From Longivirga sp036510975 (GTDB lineage Bacteria; Actinomycetota; Actinomycetes; S36-B12; CAIYMF01), in the NCBI GenBank assembly GCA_036510975.1, contig DATCCY010000078.1:1-51881 (forward strand): a stretch of DNA of 51,881 bases, read 5' to 3'. Position 1 is the first letter of the stretch; the number at the start of each line of letters is the position of its first letter. The notes below the pieces were generated by a model. That model had not been told where the DNA came from. It worked only from the letters and a program-made list of their open reading frames with translations, and did not search any database. Both the position numbers and the translations under genes were made by a program. Shown piece by piece: positions 17,414-25,407 of the stretch.

Positions 17414-17435
17414 AGCGTGCTCCGAGGAGCACGCT
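17414..17435. promoter_or_regulatory. Perfect palindrome just before the hydrogenase operon
   Basis: AGCGTGCTCC at 17414-17423 and GGAGCACGCT at 17426-17435 form a perfect 10-bp inverted repeat with a 2-base spacer. It ends 6 bases before GTG 17442, and its right arm contains the only GGAG near that start. It could be an operator, a terminator for mmuM, or an RNA hairpin hiding the ribosome-binding site. It does not match the CRP/FNR consensus. Confidence 0.55.
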
Positions 17436-17441
17436 GGTGCC

Positions 17442-18587
17442 GTGAGGTCACCGACGACCGGCGACATCGACCGAGTGGTGCTCCCCGCGGCCGGCCTCGA
17501 CGACCTCTTCGACGCGCTCCACGCCGAGGGTTATCCCGTGCTCGGTCCGACGGTGCGCGACGGCGCGATCGTCATCGCCCCGGTCACGAGCAGCGACGAC
17601 CTCCCGTGCGGCTGGGGCGACGAGCAGGACGCCGGCGTCTACCGCCTCGTTCGCCGCGACGACGCCGCCTACTTCGGGTACGCCGCCCCCGCGGGCACCT
17701 GGAAGCGGCACCTGTTCCCCGCGCACTCGGTGCTGTGGCGGGCCCGCGTCGTACGGGGTGCTCCCGTCATCGAGGAGAACCAGGAGCAGCCGGGCCGCCG
17801 TGCTCTGCTCGGCATCCGTGGCTGCGACCTCGCTGCGATCGCCGTGCAGGACCGCGTCCTGCTCCACGGCGCCCACCCGGACCCTGTGTACACCGCGAGG
17901 CGCGCCGACCTGCTGCTCGTCGGCGTCGCGTGCGGCACCCCGGCGTCGACCTGCTTCTGCACCTCGATGGGCACGGGACCCTCGGTCGGCGGCGGGGCCG
18001 ACATCGCGATGACCGAGCTGGACGCCGACGACCCCGCGCGGCACCGCTTCCTGCTCGAGGCCCGGACCCCGGCCGGTCAGGCCGTGGTCGCGCGCGTGTC
18101 CGCGCGCGCGGCGACCGAGGCGGACGACGACGCGGCGGACGCCGTCGTGCGGCGCGCCGGCTCGCTCATCACGCGATCGGTCGACAACGACGGGCTCCCG
18201 CAGGCGCTGCGTGCCGGAGCGGAGCATCCGCGCTGGGACGACGTCGCCGAACGCTGCCTGTCCTGCGGGAGCTGCACCATGGTGTGCCCCACGTGCTTCT
18301 GCACCGACGTGCGCGACGAGCCGAACGTGCTGATGGGGGTCGACGACCGGGTACGGGTGTGGGCCTCCTGCTTCGAGCTCGGGCACTCCTACCTGCACGG
18401 CGGCTCGGTACGGCCGTCCCCCCGCGCCCGCTACCGCCAGTGGGCGACGCACAAGTTCTCGACGTGGTGGGACCAGTTCGGCACCTCGGGCTGTGTCGGC
18501 TGCGGGAGGTGCATCGCGTGGTGCCCGGTGGGCATCGACGTGACCGAGGAGATCCGCGTCGTCGCAGCGGGCACGACAGACGGATGA
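17442..18587 (+). CDS. hyhB: [NiFe]-hydrogenase group 3b, beta (4Fe-4S) subunit
   Basis: Electron-transfer subunit of a cytosolic NAD(P)-linked hydrogenase. The 381-residue product has the GIRGCDLAAIAVQDRVLL segment typical of sulfhydrogenase beta subunits. Two [4Fe-4S] motifs lie at the C-terminus: Cys272/275/278/282 and Cys351/354/357/361, the second in CVGCGRCIAWCP. The upstream frame continues into mmuM; GTG 17442 is the first start after mmuM. It heads a tight operon with gamma, small and large subunits, the classic group 3b order. The name hyhB follows the mycobacterial Hyh enzyme. Confidence 0.88.
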   Translation: MRSPTTGDIDRVVLPAAGLDDLFDALHAEGYPVLGPTVRDGAIVIAPVTSSDDLPCGWGDEQDAGVYRLVRRDDAAYFGYAAPAGTWKRHLFPAHSVLWRARVVRGAPVIEENQEQPGRRALLGIRGCDLAAIAVQDRVLLHGAHPDPVYTARRADLLLVGVACGTPASTCFCTSMGTGPSVGGGADIAMTELDADDPARHRFLLEARTPAGQAVVARVSARAATEADDDAADAVVRRAGSLITRSVDNDGLPQALRAGAEHPRWDDVAERCLSCGSCTMVCPTCFCTDVRDEPNVLMGVDDRVRVWASCFELGHSYLHGGSVRPSPRARYRQWATHKFSTWWDQFGTSGCVGCGRCIAWCPVGIDVTEEIRVVAAGTTDG

Positions 18588-18600
18588 GGGAGGGTGTCGC

Positions 18601-19080
18601 ATGGTCGTCACGACGATGGCCGAGGAGCTGGCCGCGCACCGCTTCTTCCGGCTGATCCCGGCAGAGCTGCGCGAGCGTCTCGCGGGCTGCGCCAAGAACG
18701 TCCACTTCGCGCCGGGTGAGCGGATCTGCGTCGAGGGCACTCACGCGTCGGGCTTCTTCGCGGTCCGGAGCGGTCGGGTCAACGTGGGGATCTACGTGCC
18801 GCACCAGGGGCTCCAGGTCCTGGAGACGCGGCACGCCGGTGACGTGATCGGCTTCTCGTGGCTGTTCCCGCCGTACCGCTGGCAGATCGACGCCGTGGCC
18901 GGCGAGCAGGTGCGGGCGATCGAGCTGCACGCCGACTGCCTCCTGCCCTACCTCGAGGAGCACCCCGCCGACGGCTACCTGCTCGTGCGGATGTTCGCGC
19001 AGGAGATGGAGGAGACGATCCAGTCCACGCGGCTCCGGCTGCTCGACGTCTACGGGAGGGACCGTGTCCACCATCCCTGA
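18601..19080 (+). CDS. Cyclic-nucleotide-binding-domain protein without HTH
   Basis: 159 residues forming a single cNMP-binding beta-roll: FFRLIPAELRERLAG, the PGERICVEGTHASGFFAVRSGRVNV strands and HAGDVIGFSWLFPP. After the helix at about 130-150 the protein ends, so there is no DNA-binding domain as in CRP/FNR. It is therefore probably a sensor or regulatory subunit acting by protein contact. It sits between the beta and gamma subunit genes, overlapping the latter by 17 bases, so it must be made with the hydrogenase. AGGGAGGG precedes ATG 18601. The ligand is unknown. Confidence 0.8.
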   Translation: MVVTTMAEELAAHRFFRLIPAELRERLAGCAKNVHFAPGERICVEGTHASGFFAVRSGRVNVGIYVPHQGLQVLETRHAGDVIGFSWLFPPYRWQIDAVAGEQVRAIELHADCLLPYLEEHPADGYLLVRMFAQEMEETIQSTRLRLLDVYGRDRVHHP

Positions 19081-19921
19081 GAGCGTCGGTCCCGTCGCCG
19101 AGCGGGGGTCGATGACCCCTGTCCCGCACCGGGTGGTCGACGTCGTCCACGAGACGCGCGAGACCGTGACGCTCACCCTCGAGCCGCTGTCGGACCCGAT
19201 CGCGGCGCCGACGGCGGGCCAGTTCTCGATGCTCTGGGCCTGGGGCGCCGGCGAGGTGCCCATCTCGGTGAGCGAGCTCGCCGACGAGGGGCGCCTCGTG
19301 CACACGATCCGCGACGTCGCGGGCGTGACGAAGACGTTGTGCGCCGCCCGGCGCGGGGACGTGCTCGGGGTCCGCGGACCGTACGGTCGCGGCTGGGGGA
19401 TCGACGCCGCTCGCGGCCACGACCTCGTGATCGTCGCGGGCGGCATCGGGCTCGCCCCGCTGCGTCCGGTGGTGCACGCGGTGCTCTCGGATCGTCAGGC
19501 ATTCGGCCATGTGTCGCTCGTGGTGGGTGCGCGCACCGAGCAGGAGCTGCTGTTCCGGGCCGAGCTCGACGGCTGGTGGCACGCGCACGAGATCGACGTC
19601 CGCACGATCGTGGACCGGTCGTCACCGGGGTGGTCGGGCAGCGTGGGCGTCGTGACGGGCGAGCTGGTGGGGCTCACGATCGACCCCGCGAGCACGCGCG
19701 CCATGGTCTGCGGGCCGGAGGTCATGATGCGTGTGGTGGCCCAGCACCTCACCGACCGGGCGGTTCCGGCGTCGGCGATCGAGGTGTCGGTCGAGCGCAA
19801 CATGCAGTGCGCGGTGAAGACCTGCGGGCACTGCCAGCTGGGCCCGTTCTTCGCGTGCACCGACGGCCCGGTGCTCACCTGGGACGTCGTCGAGTCGCTT
19901 CTCACGGTGCGTGAGCTGTGA
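19064..19921 (+). CDS. hyhG: [NiFe]-hydrogenase group 3b, gamma (FAD/NAD(P)) subunit
   Basis: Ferredoxin-reductase-like subunit passing electrons between NAD(P)H and the Fe-S chain. The 285-residue product has an FAD-binding beta-barrel in the first 100 residues, a nucleotide-binding domain with IVAGGIGLAPLRPV, and MVCGPEVMM. A C-terminal [2Fe-2S] site of the dihydroorotate dehydrogenase electron-transfer type uses Cys249, 254, 257 and 265. GTG 19064 overlaps the cNMP gene; the stop overlaps the small-subunit start (GTGA). Confidence 0.88.
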   Translation: MSTIPESVGPVAERGSMTPVPHRVVDVVHETRETVTLTLEPLSDPIAAPTAGQFSMLWAWGAGEVPISVSELADEGRLVHTIRDVAGVTKTLCAARRGDVLGVRGPYGRGWGIDAARGHDLVIVAGGIGLAPLRPVVHAVLSDRQAFGHVSLVVGARTEQELLFRAELDGWWHAHEIDVRTIVDRSSPGWSGSVGVVTGELVGLTIDPASTRAMVCGPEVMMRVVAQHLTDRAVPASAIEVSVERNMQCAVKTCGHCQLGPFFACTDGPVLTWDVVESLLTVREL

Positions 19922-20693
19922 CCGCCCCCACGCGCCGCGTCGCCGTCGTGAAGTTCGCCTCGTGCGACGGCTGCCAGCTGACCCTGCTCGACTGCGAGGA
20001 CGAGCTCCTCGGCATCGCGGGGGCCGTCGACATCGTCCACTTCCTCGAGGCGGGCGGACCGCTGCTGCCCGGTCCCTACGACCTCGCGATCGTCGAGGGG
20101 TCGATCACCACCGCCCACGACGCCGCCCGGATCCGAGAGCTGCGCGAGCAGGCGAAGGTGCTCGTCTCGATCGGTGCGTGCGCCACCGCGGGCGGCATCC
20201 AGGCCCTGCGCAACGTCGCCGACGTGCAGGAGTACGCATCGATCGTCTACGCCAGCCCCGAGCACATCTCGGCCCTGGCCACCTCGACCCCGATCTCCTC
20301 GCACGTGCAGGTCGACGTCGAGCTGCGCGGCTGCCCGGTCGACAAGGGCCAGCTGCTGCACGTGGTCTCGTCGTACCTCCTCGGTCGCCCGCCCCGCCTG
20401 GACTCCTCCCCGGTCTGCGTCGAGTGCAAGCGGCGCGGCACGACGTGCGTGCTGGTCGCACACGGCACGCCCTGCCTCGGTCCGGTGACCCATGGCGGGT
20501 GCGGTGCCCTGTGTCCGGCCTTCGACCGCGGCTGCTTCGGCTGCTTCGGCCCGGCCGACACGGTCAATGCGCAGGCGCTCGTGGCCCGGCTGCGCCGCGA
20601 CTCGTCGGCCGTGACGGTGGATCGGATGTTCCACACGTTCGCGACCGACGCGCCGGGGTTCCGCGAGGTGCACGCGGGCACGGAGGAGGAGTC

Positions 20694-20697
<4 letters not shown>
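19918..20697 (+). CDS. hyhS: [NiFe]-hydrogenase group 3b, small subunit
   Basis: Carries the Fe-S chain next to the active site. The 259-residue product begins with VKFASCDGCQ (Cys16, Cys19). With Cys88 in GACATAGG and Cys139 in LRGCPVDKGQ these form the proximal cluster. Eight or so further cysteines between 167 and 209 supply the remaining clusters. It has no Tat signal, so the enzyme is cytoplasmic. The small size and single CDGC motif could also suggest the complex I 20-kDa subunit, but the neighbouring large subunit with both Ni-binding CxxC pairs settles it as hydrogenase. Confidence 0.9.
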
Positions 20698-21991
<1,294 letters not shown>

Positions 21992-21995
<4 letters not shown>

Positions 21996-22447
21996 AGGCG
22001 ATGGTCGTCGCCGTCGGGAACCGGGCCCGGCGCGACGACGGCGTCGGACCGCAGGTGGCCGATCGCGTCCGCGAGACGATGCCCGAGCTCGACGTCGTCG
22101 AGGTGAGCGGCGACGCAACCCGGCTGCTCGACCTGTGGGCCGGCGCCGACGTCGTGGTCGTCATCGATGCTGTCCGGACCGGCGCTCCGGCGGGCACCTG
22201 CCACCGCTGGCGGATGCGCGCCGGCGTGTGGGACGAGGTGCCCCCGCCGTCCCGCGTGTCGAGCCACCTCGTCGGCGTCCGCGACGCGGTCGAGCTCGCG
22301 ACGACGCTCGATCGGCTGCCCGCGTCGCTCGTCGTCGTGGGCGTGGAGGTCACGGACCTCGGCGCCGGTCCAGGGCTGTCGCGCGCCGTGGCTGACGCGG
22401 TCGACGAGGCGGCCAGGCTCGTGATCGGGTCCGTCGCACCCGCCTGA
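21992..22447 (+). CDS. Hydrogenase maturation protease (peptidase M52)
   Basis: Removes the C-terminal peptide of the large subunit after nickel insertion. The 151-residue product has the family signature VAVGNRARRDDGVG at 7-19, the second metal ligand in VVVIDAV (Asp59) and the histidine in SSHLVGV (His92). ATG 21992 overlaps the large-subunit stop (ATGA), so enzyme and protease are translationally coupled. It is the last gene of the operon. Confidence 0.88.
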
Positions 22448-22492
22448 GCCGGCTCGGCGGTCCGGCTAGGGTGATCGGGTGGAGGAGCCGCG

Positions 22493-22846
22493 ATGACCAC
22501 CACGTCGGTCGAGGACTACCTCGCGGCGCTGCCCGACGCCCCGCGAGCGGCGCTGGAGGACCTGCGCGCCACGCTCCTCGGCCTCGTGCCGGACGGCGTC
22601 GAGACCATCAGCTACGGCATGCCGACCGTGAAGCTCCGCGGGAAGCTGCTGCTGTCCTACGCCGCCTTCGCGAAGCACTGCAGCCTGTTCCCCGCCAGCG
22701 GCGAGGTCATGGCCGCCCTCGGCGACGAGCTCGCGCCGTACTTCGCGGAGAAGGCGACGTTGCGCTTCGCCCCGACGGACCCGATCCCGCGCGAGCTCGT
22801 CGAGCGGATCGTCGCGATCCGGGTCGCCGAGGTGTCGGCGTCCTGA
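22493..22846 (+). CDS. DUF1801-family protein
   Basis: 117 residues with the pattern of the DUF1801/YdhG-like fold: VEDYLAALPDAPRAALEDLRATL, then ETISYGMPTVKLRGKLL and a C-terminal RFAPTDPIPRELVERIVAIR. Some relatives are annotated as iron chaperones, but the molecular role is not established. GGAGGAG lies 5 bases before ATG 22493, and TAGGGT at 22467-22472 may be its -10 element, so it is probably separate from the hydrogenase operon. Confidence 0.75.
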   Translation: MTTTSVEDYLAALPDAPRAALEDLRATLLGLVPDGVETISYGMPTVKLRGKLLLSYAAFAKHCSLFPASGEVMAALGDELAPYFAEKATLRFAPTDPIPRELVERIVAIRVAEVSAS

Positions 22847-22906
22847 GCCGAGGGTGGCAGACGGCGCGGACGCGGGGGACACTCGACGACGACGAGGGGT
22901 GGATCG

Positions 22907-23353
22907 ATGACGAAGCCGTGGACGCGTACGGCGTCGATCGCGCTCGCGATCGCGGCGGCGTGGTCGGTGCTCCTCGTGGCGGCCGCGTTCGTCGCACCGG
23001 CGTACAGCACCTCGAGCGGGTCGGCGTCGATGGACACGACCTCGGGTGCCACCACGCCCGCGGAGGTGACCACCGGCAGCGCGACGCTCGTCGCGGTCAA
23101 CGGTGCGGGCGTGCTCGTCGTGATCGCCCTCCCGCTCGTCGTGACGCTGCTGGTCGCCCTCTCGCTGGCGACGGGCCACCGTCGCGTCGGCTGGGTGCTC
23201 ACGGCGATCCTCTGCCTGGTCAACGTGCTCGCGCTGCTGTCGGTCGGCATCTTCTTCGTCCCCGTCACGGTCGCGCTCATCGTCGCCTGCGCGAGCAGCG
23301 AGCGCCGTCGCGTGGCGCATCCGGCGGACGGTCCCGACCCGCTGTCCGCCTGA
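22907..23353 (+). CDS. Small membrane protein of unknown function
   Basis: 148 residues. One hydrophobic segment lies near the N-terminus (about 10-31). A Ser/Thr-rich, probably external loop follows, then two close hydrophobic segments (about 66-90 and 96-128) and a charged C-terminal tail. I do not recognise a family. It converges with the methyltransferase gene, with only 3 bases between the stop codons. Confidence 0.6.
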   Translation: MTKPWTRTASIALAIAAAWSVLLVAAAFVAPAYSTSSGSASMDTTSGATTPAEVTTGSATLVAVNGAGVLVVIALPLVVTLLVALSLATGHRRVGWVLTAILCLVNVLALLSVGIFFVPVTVALIVACASSERRRVAHPADGPDPLSA

Positions 23354-23356
23354 GCC

Positions 23357-24643
23357 TCAGCGCACGTCGCAGACGAACGCCCAGGGCGCGTCGCCGATGC
23401 GGGTGAGCGCCACGACGGCGGAGCCGGGAGCCGCCGGGAGCCGCAGGCGACGCCGTACCTCGTCGGGGTCGACGCCGATCGCGCGCTTCTTCACGACCAC
23501 GTGACCGACGCCGCGCGTCACGAGCACCGAGCGCAGGTCGTCGACGTCGTAGGGCAGGGACTCCTCGACCCGGAACCGTGCGGCCAGCGGGGCGACGTCG
23601 ATGTCGTGGTCAGTCGTGACGTAGGCGACGCGCGGGTCGAGCAGGCGGCCCTCGACCCGTGCGACGACGAGCGACACGAGGCCGGCACGGATCACGGCGT
23701 CGTCCGGCTCCAGCAGCCAGGAGCCGACGGACCCGACGGGGGGCGCAGGCTCGTCGTGGAGGTCGACGGGGGACCGTACGACGCTGGGCTCGGTGGCAGC
23801 GCCGCGGAACACGACGGCCTCGCGGCGCACGCCGGCACGAGCCAGTGCCGGCCACGCGAGCTCGGCCTCGACGAGCTGGCCGTCGACCGACGTCCAGGTG
23901 CCGGCGCCCGCGACGGGGATGAGCGCGTGGTCGACGCCGGGAGCCACCTTCGCGGCGGTGCGGGGCATGCGGCCGGCCACCGTGACGACCCACGACCACG
24001 GCGGCGACCACGACTCGGGGTCGGTGACGCGGGCGCTGCGACCCTCGACCTGCGCTGCGGGGTCGCGGCGTGCAGGGTCGACGTACGCCGCGTCCGCCGC
24101 CCCCAGCGCCACGGTCAGGACCGCGTCGTCGGCGAGATCGCCGGTGACGACGCTCACGACGTCGGCGTGACCGTGCGCGGCGAGGTTACGTCGCGCGAGC
24201 GCGGCGACGACGGGGTCGCGCTCGACCGCGGTGACGAGCAGGCCGACCCGGGCGAACGCCGCCGAGTCGAGCCCGAGCCCGCAGCCGAGGTCCGCGACGT
24301 GCGTGGCACCGGACTCGGCGTAGCGACGGGCCCGGTGGTCCGCGACGACGGTGCGAGTGGCCTGCTCGAGCCCGTCCTCGGTGAGCAGGAGGTCGTCGAC
24401 GAGGTCGCCGAGGCGTGGTCGCGCGCGGCGCCGCAGGCGTACCTGGGTGAGGACGGCGGAGGTCTGCGGGGCACCGAGCCCTGGCCGTGACCGCCGCAGC
24501 GCTGTGACGGCCTTGAGCGGGTCTATCGCGGAGGAGTCTCCCGCGGCGGCCCGGGCGTGCGCGGAGTCGTCGTACGCCGTGGCGACCGCCAGCGCCTCGA
24601 CGCCCGCGGGGGAGTCCAGCCAGGCCATGGTCTCGAGGTCCAC
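23357..24643 (-). CDS. Class I SAM methyltransferase with THUMP-like domain
   Basis: 428 residues if GTG 24643 is used (VDLETMAWLDSPAG); ATG 24628, five codons in, is the alternative. The N-terminal helical region precedes a SAM-binding motif, HVADLGCGLGLDS, and the acidic VTAVERDP strand end. DAAYVDPARRDP follows in the position of the catalytic loop. The C-terminal third resembles the THUMP-like domain found in actinobacterial methyltransferases of unknown substrate, presumably RNA. The frame extends to 24778 through a hairpin, but that stretch is not family-like. It diverges from groES. Confidence 0.75.
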   Translation of the reverse strand: MDLETMAWLDSPAGVEALAVATAYDDSAHARAAAGDSSAIDPLKAVTALRRSRPGLGAPQTSAVLTQVRLRRRARPRLGDLVDDLLLTEDGLEQATRTVVADHRARRYAESGATHVADLGCGLGLDSAAFARVGLLVTAVERDPVVAALARRNLAAHGHADVVSVVTGDLADDAVLTVALGAADAAYVDPARRDPAAQVEGRSARVTDPESWSPPWSWVVTVAGRMPRTAAKVAPGVDHALIPVAGAGTWTSVDGQLVEAELAWPALARAGVRREAVVFRGAATEPSVVRSPVDLHDEPAPPVGSVGSWLLEPDDAVIRAGLVSLVVARVEGRLLDPRVAYVTTDHDIDVAPLAARFRVEESLPYDVDDLRSVLVTRGVGHVVVKKRAIGVDPDEVRRRLRLPAAPGSAVVALTRIGDAPWAFVCDVR

Positions 24644-24738
24644 GGGTCGAGGGTGCCAGGTCGCGGATGAGCGCTGGAGCGCGGCGCGCGAGGCGTTCCT
24701 CGGAGCCCCAAGGTCACGAGTTGCGGACGCTGCCGTGC

Positions 24739-24780
24739 AAAAAACTGCCGCCCTTGATCGTCCCTGAGGGACGATCAAGG
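24739..24780 (-). terminator. Minus-strand hairpin with T-run upstream of groES
   Basis: Perfect 13-bp stem at 24752-24764 and 24768-24780 with a three-base loop. Read on the minus strand it is followed after 7 bases by six Ts (24744-24739), a proper intrinsic terminator layout. No minus-strand gene lies between it and groES. It would therefore stop antisense transcription from the groE side or act as an attenuator in the leader of the methyltransferase gene. The rest of the 24644-24962 gap holds the groE promoter and CIRCE. Confidence 0.55.
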
Positions 24781-24815
24781 AGGGGAGGGCTGGGGTGGGG
24801 AAGCTGGCACTCGGG

Positions 24816-24844
24816 TTGACCGACTGCTAACTCCTTCCTAGGGT
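24816..24844 (+). promoter_or_regulatory. groESL promoter
   Basis: TTGACC at 24816-24821, a 17-base spacer and TAGGGT at 24839-24844. The predicted transcription start falls at the left edge of the CIRCE operator. A lone half-operator, TGGCACTC, lies just upstream at 24805-24812. Confidence 0.75.
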
Positions 24845-24852
24845 GGGACCTG

Positions 24853-24879
24853 TTGGCACTCTCCACCCGAGAGTGCCAC
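24853..24879 (+). promoter_or_regulatory. CIRCE operator (HrcA-binding site)
   Basis: TTGGCACTC at 24853-24861, nine bases, GAGTGCCAC at 24871-24879, close to the consensus TTAGCACTC-N9-GAGTGCTAA. It overlaps the predicted start of transcription, so HrcA bound here should block groESL until heat or misfolded protein titrates GroE away. hrcA is not in the window. Confidence 0.9.
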
Positions 24880-24962
24880 GTCGGAGACCCGGTGCGGCAC
24901 CCGCGACGACGCCCCGGACTCCCTTCCGTGCACCACGACCCTTTCAAGGTGGAGGACAGACC

Positions 24963-25256
24963 GTGTCGGTCACCATCAAGCCGCTCGAGGACCGCATCCT
25001 CGTCAAGACCGTCGAGGCCGAGCAGACCACCGCGTCCGGCCTCGTCATCCCGGACACCGCCAAGGAGAAGCCCCAGGAGGGCGAGGTCCTGGCCGTCGGC
25101 CCCGGCCGCTTCGAGGACGGGCAGCGCCTGCCGCTCGACATCCAGGTCGGCGACAAGGTCATCTACTCGAAGTACGGCGGCACCGAGGTCAAGTACGACG
25201 GCCAGGAGTACCTCCTGCTGTCGGCTCGCGACGTGCTCGCCGTCGTCGTCAAGTAG
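24963..25256 (+). CDS. groES: Co-chaperonin GroES
   Basis: Ten-kilodalton lid of the GroEL chamber. The 97-residue product has IKPLEDRILVK at the N-terminus, the mobile loop EAEQTTASGLVIPDTAKEK, VGDKVIYSKYGGTEVK and the ending YLLLSARDVLAVV. The start is GTG 24963, after GGTGGAGGA; the frame upstream runs through the CIRCE and promoter and is not coding. groEL follows 151 bases downstream. Confidence 0.97.
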   Translation: MSVTIKPLEDRILVKTVEAEQTTASGLVIPDTAKEKPQEGEVLAVGPGRFEDGQRLPLDIQVGDKVIYSKYGGTEVKYDGQEYLLLSARDVLAVVVK

Positions 25257-25338
25257 TACGACGTACCCGCTCGTCCTGCTCGTCACGACCGCACCATCCG
25301 CGCCAGCCGGTCCGACCGGGGCGCACCGCAGAACGTGA

Positions 25339-25371
25339 TCCGCCCCGGCGGCCCCCGGGCCCCGGGGCGGA
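25339..25371 (+). terminator. Hairpin in the groES-groEL gap
   Basis: TCCGCCCCGG at 25339-25348 pairs perfectly with CCGGGGCGGA at 25362-25371, with a 13-base C/G-rich loop. It may partly terminate transcription or mark an mRNA processing point, making the groES and groEL messages unequal. Confidence 0.45.
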
Positions 25372-25407
25372 CTCGTCCCCAGACACACGAAGGAACGGCA
25401 CACACCC

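Noticed and set aside
17414..17435. CRP/FNR binding site
   Set aside because: The palindrome lacks the TGTGA/TCACA half-sites, and the operon's cNMP protein has no DNA-binding domain.
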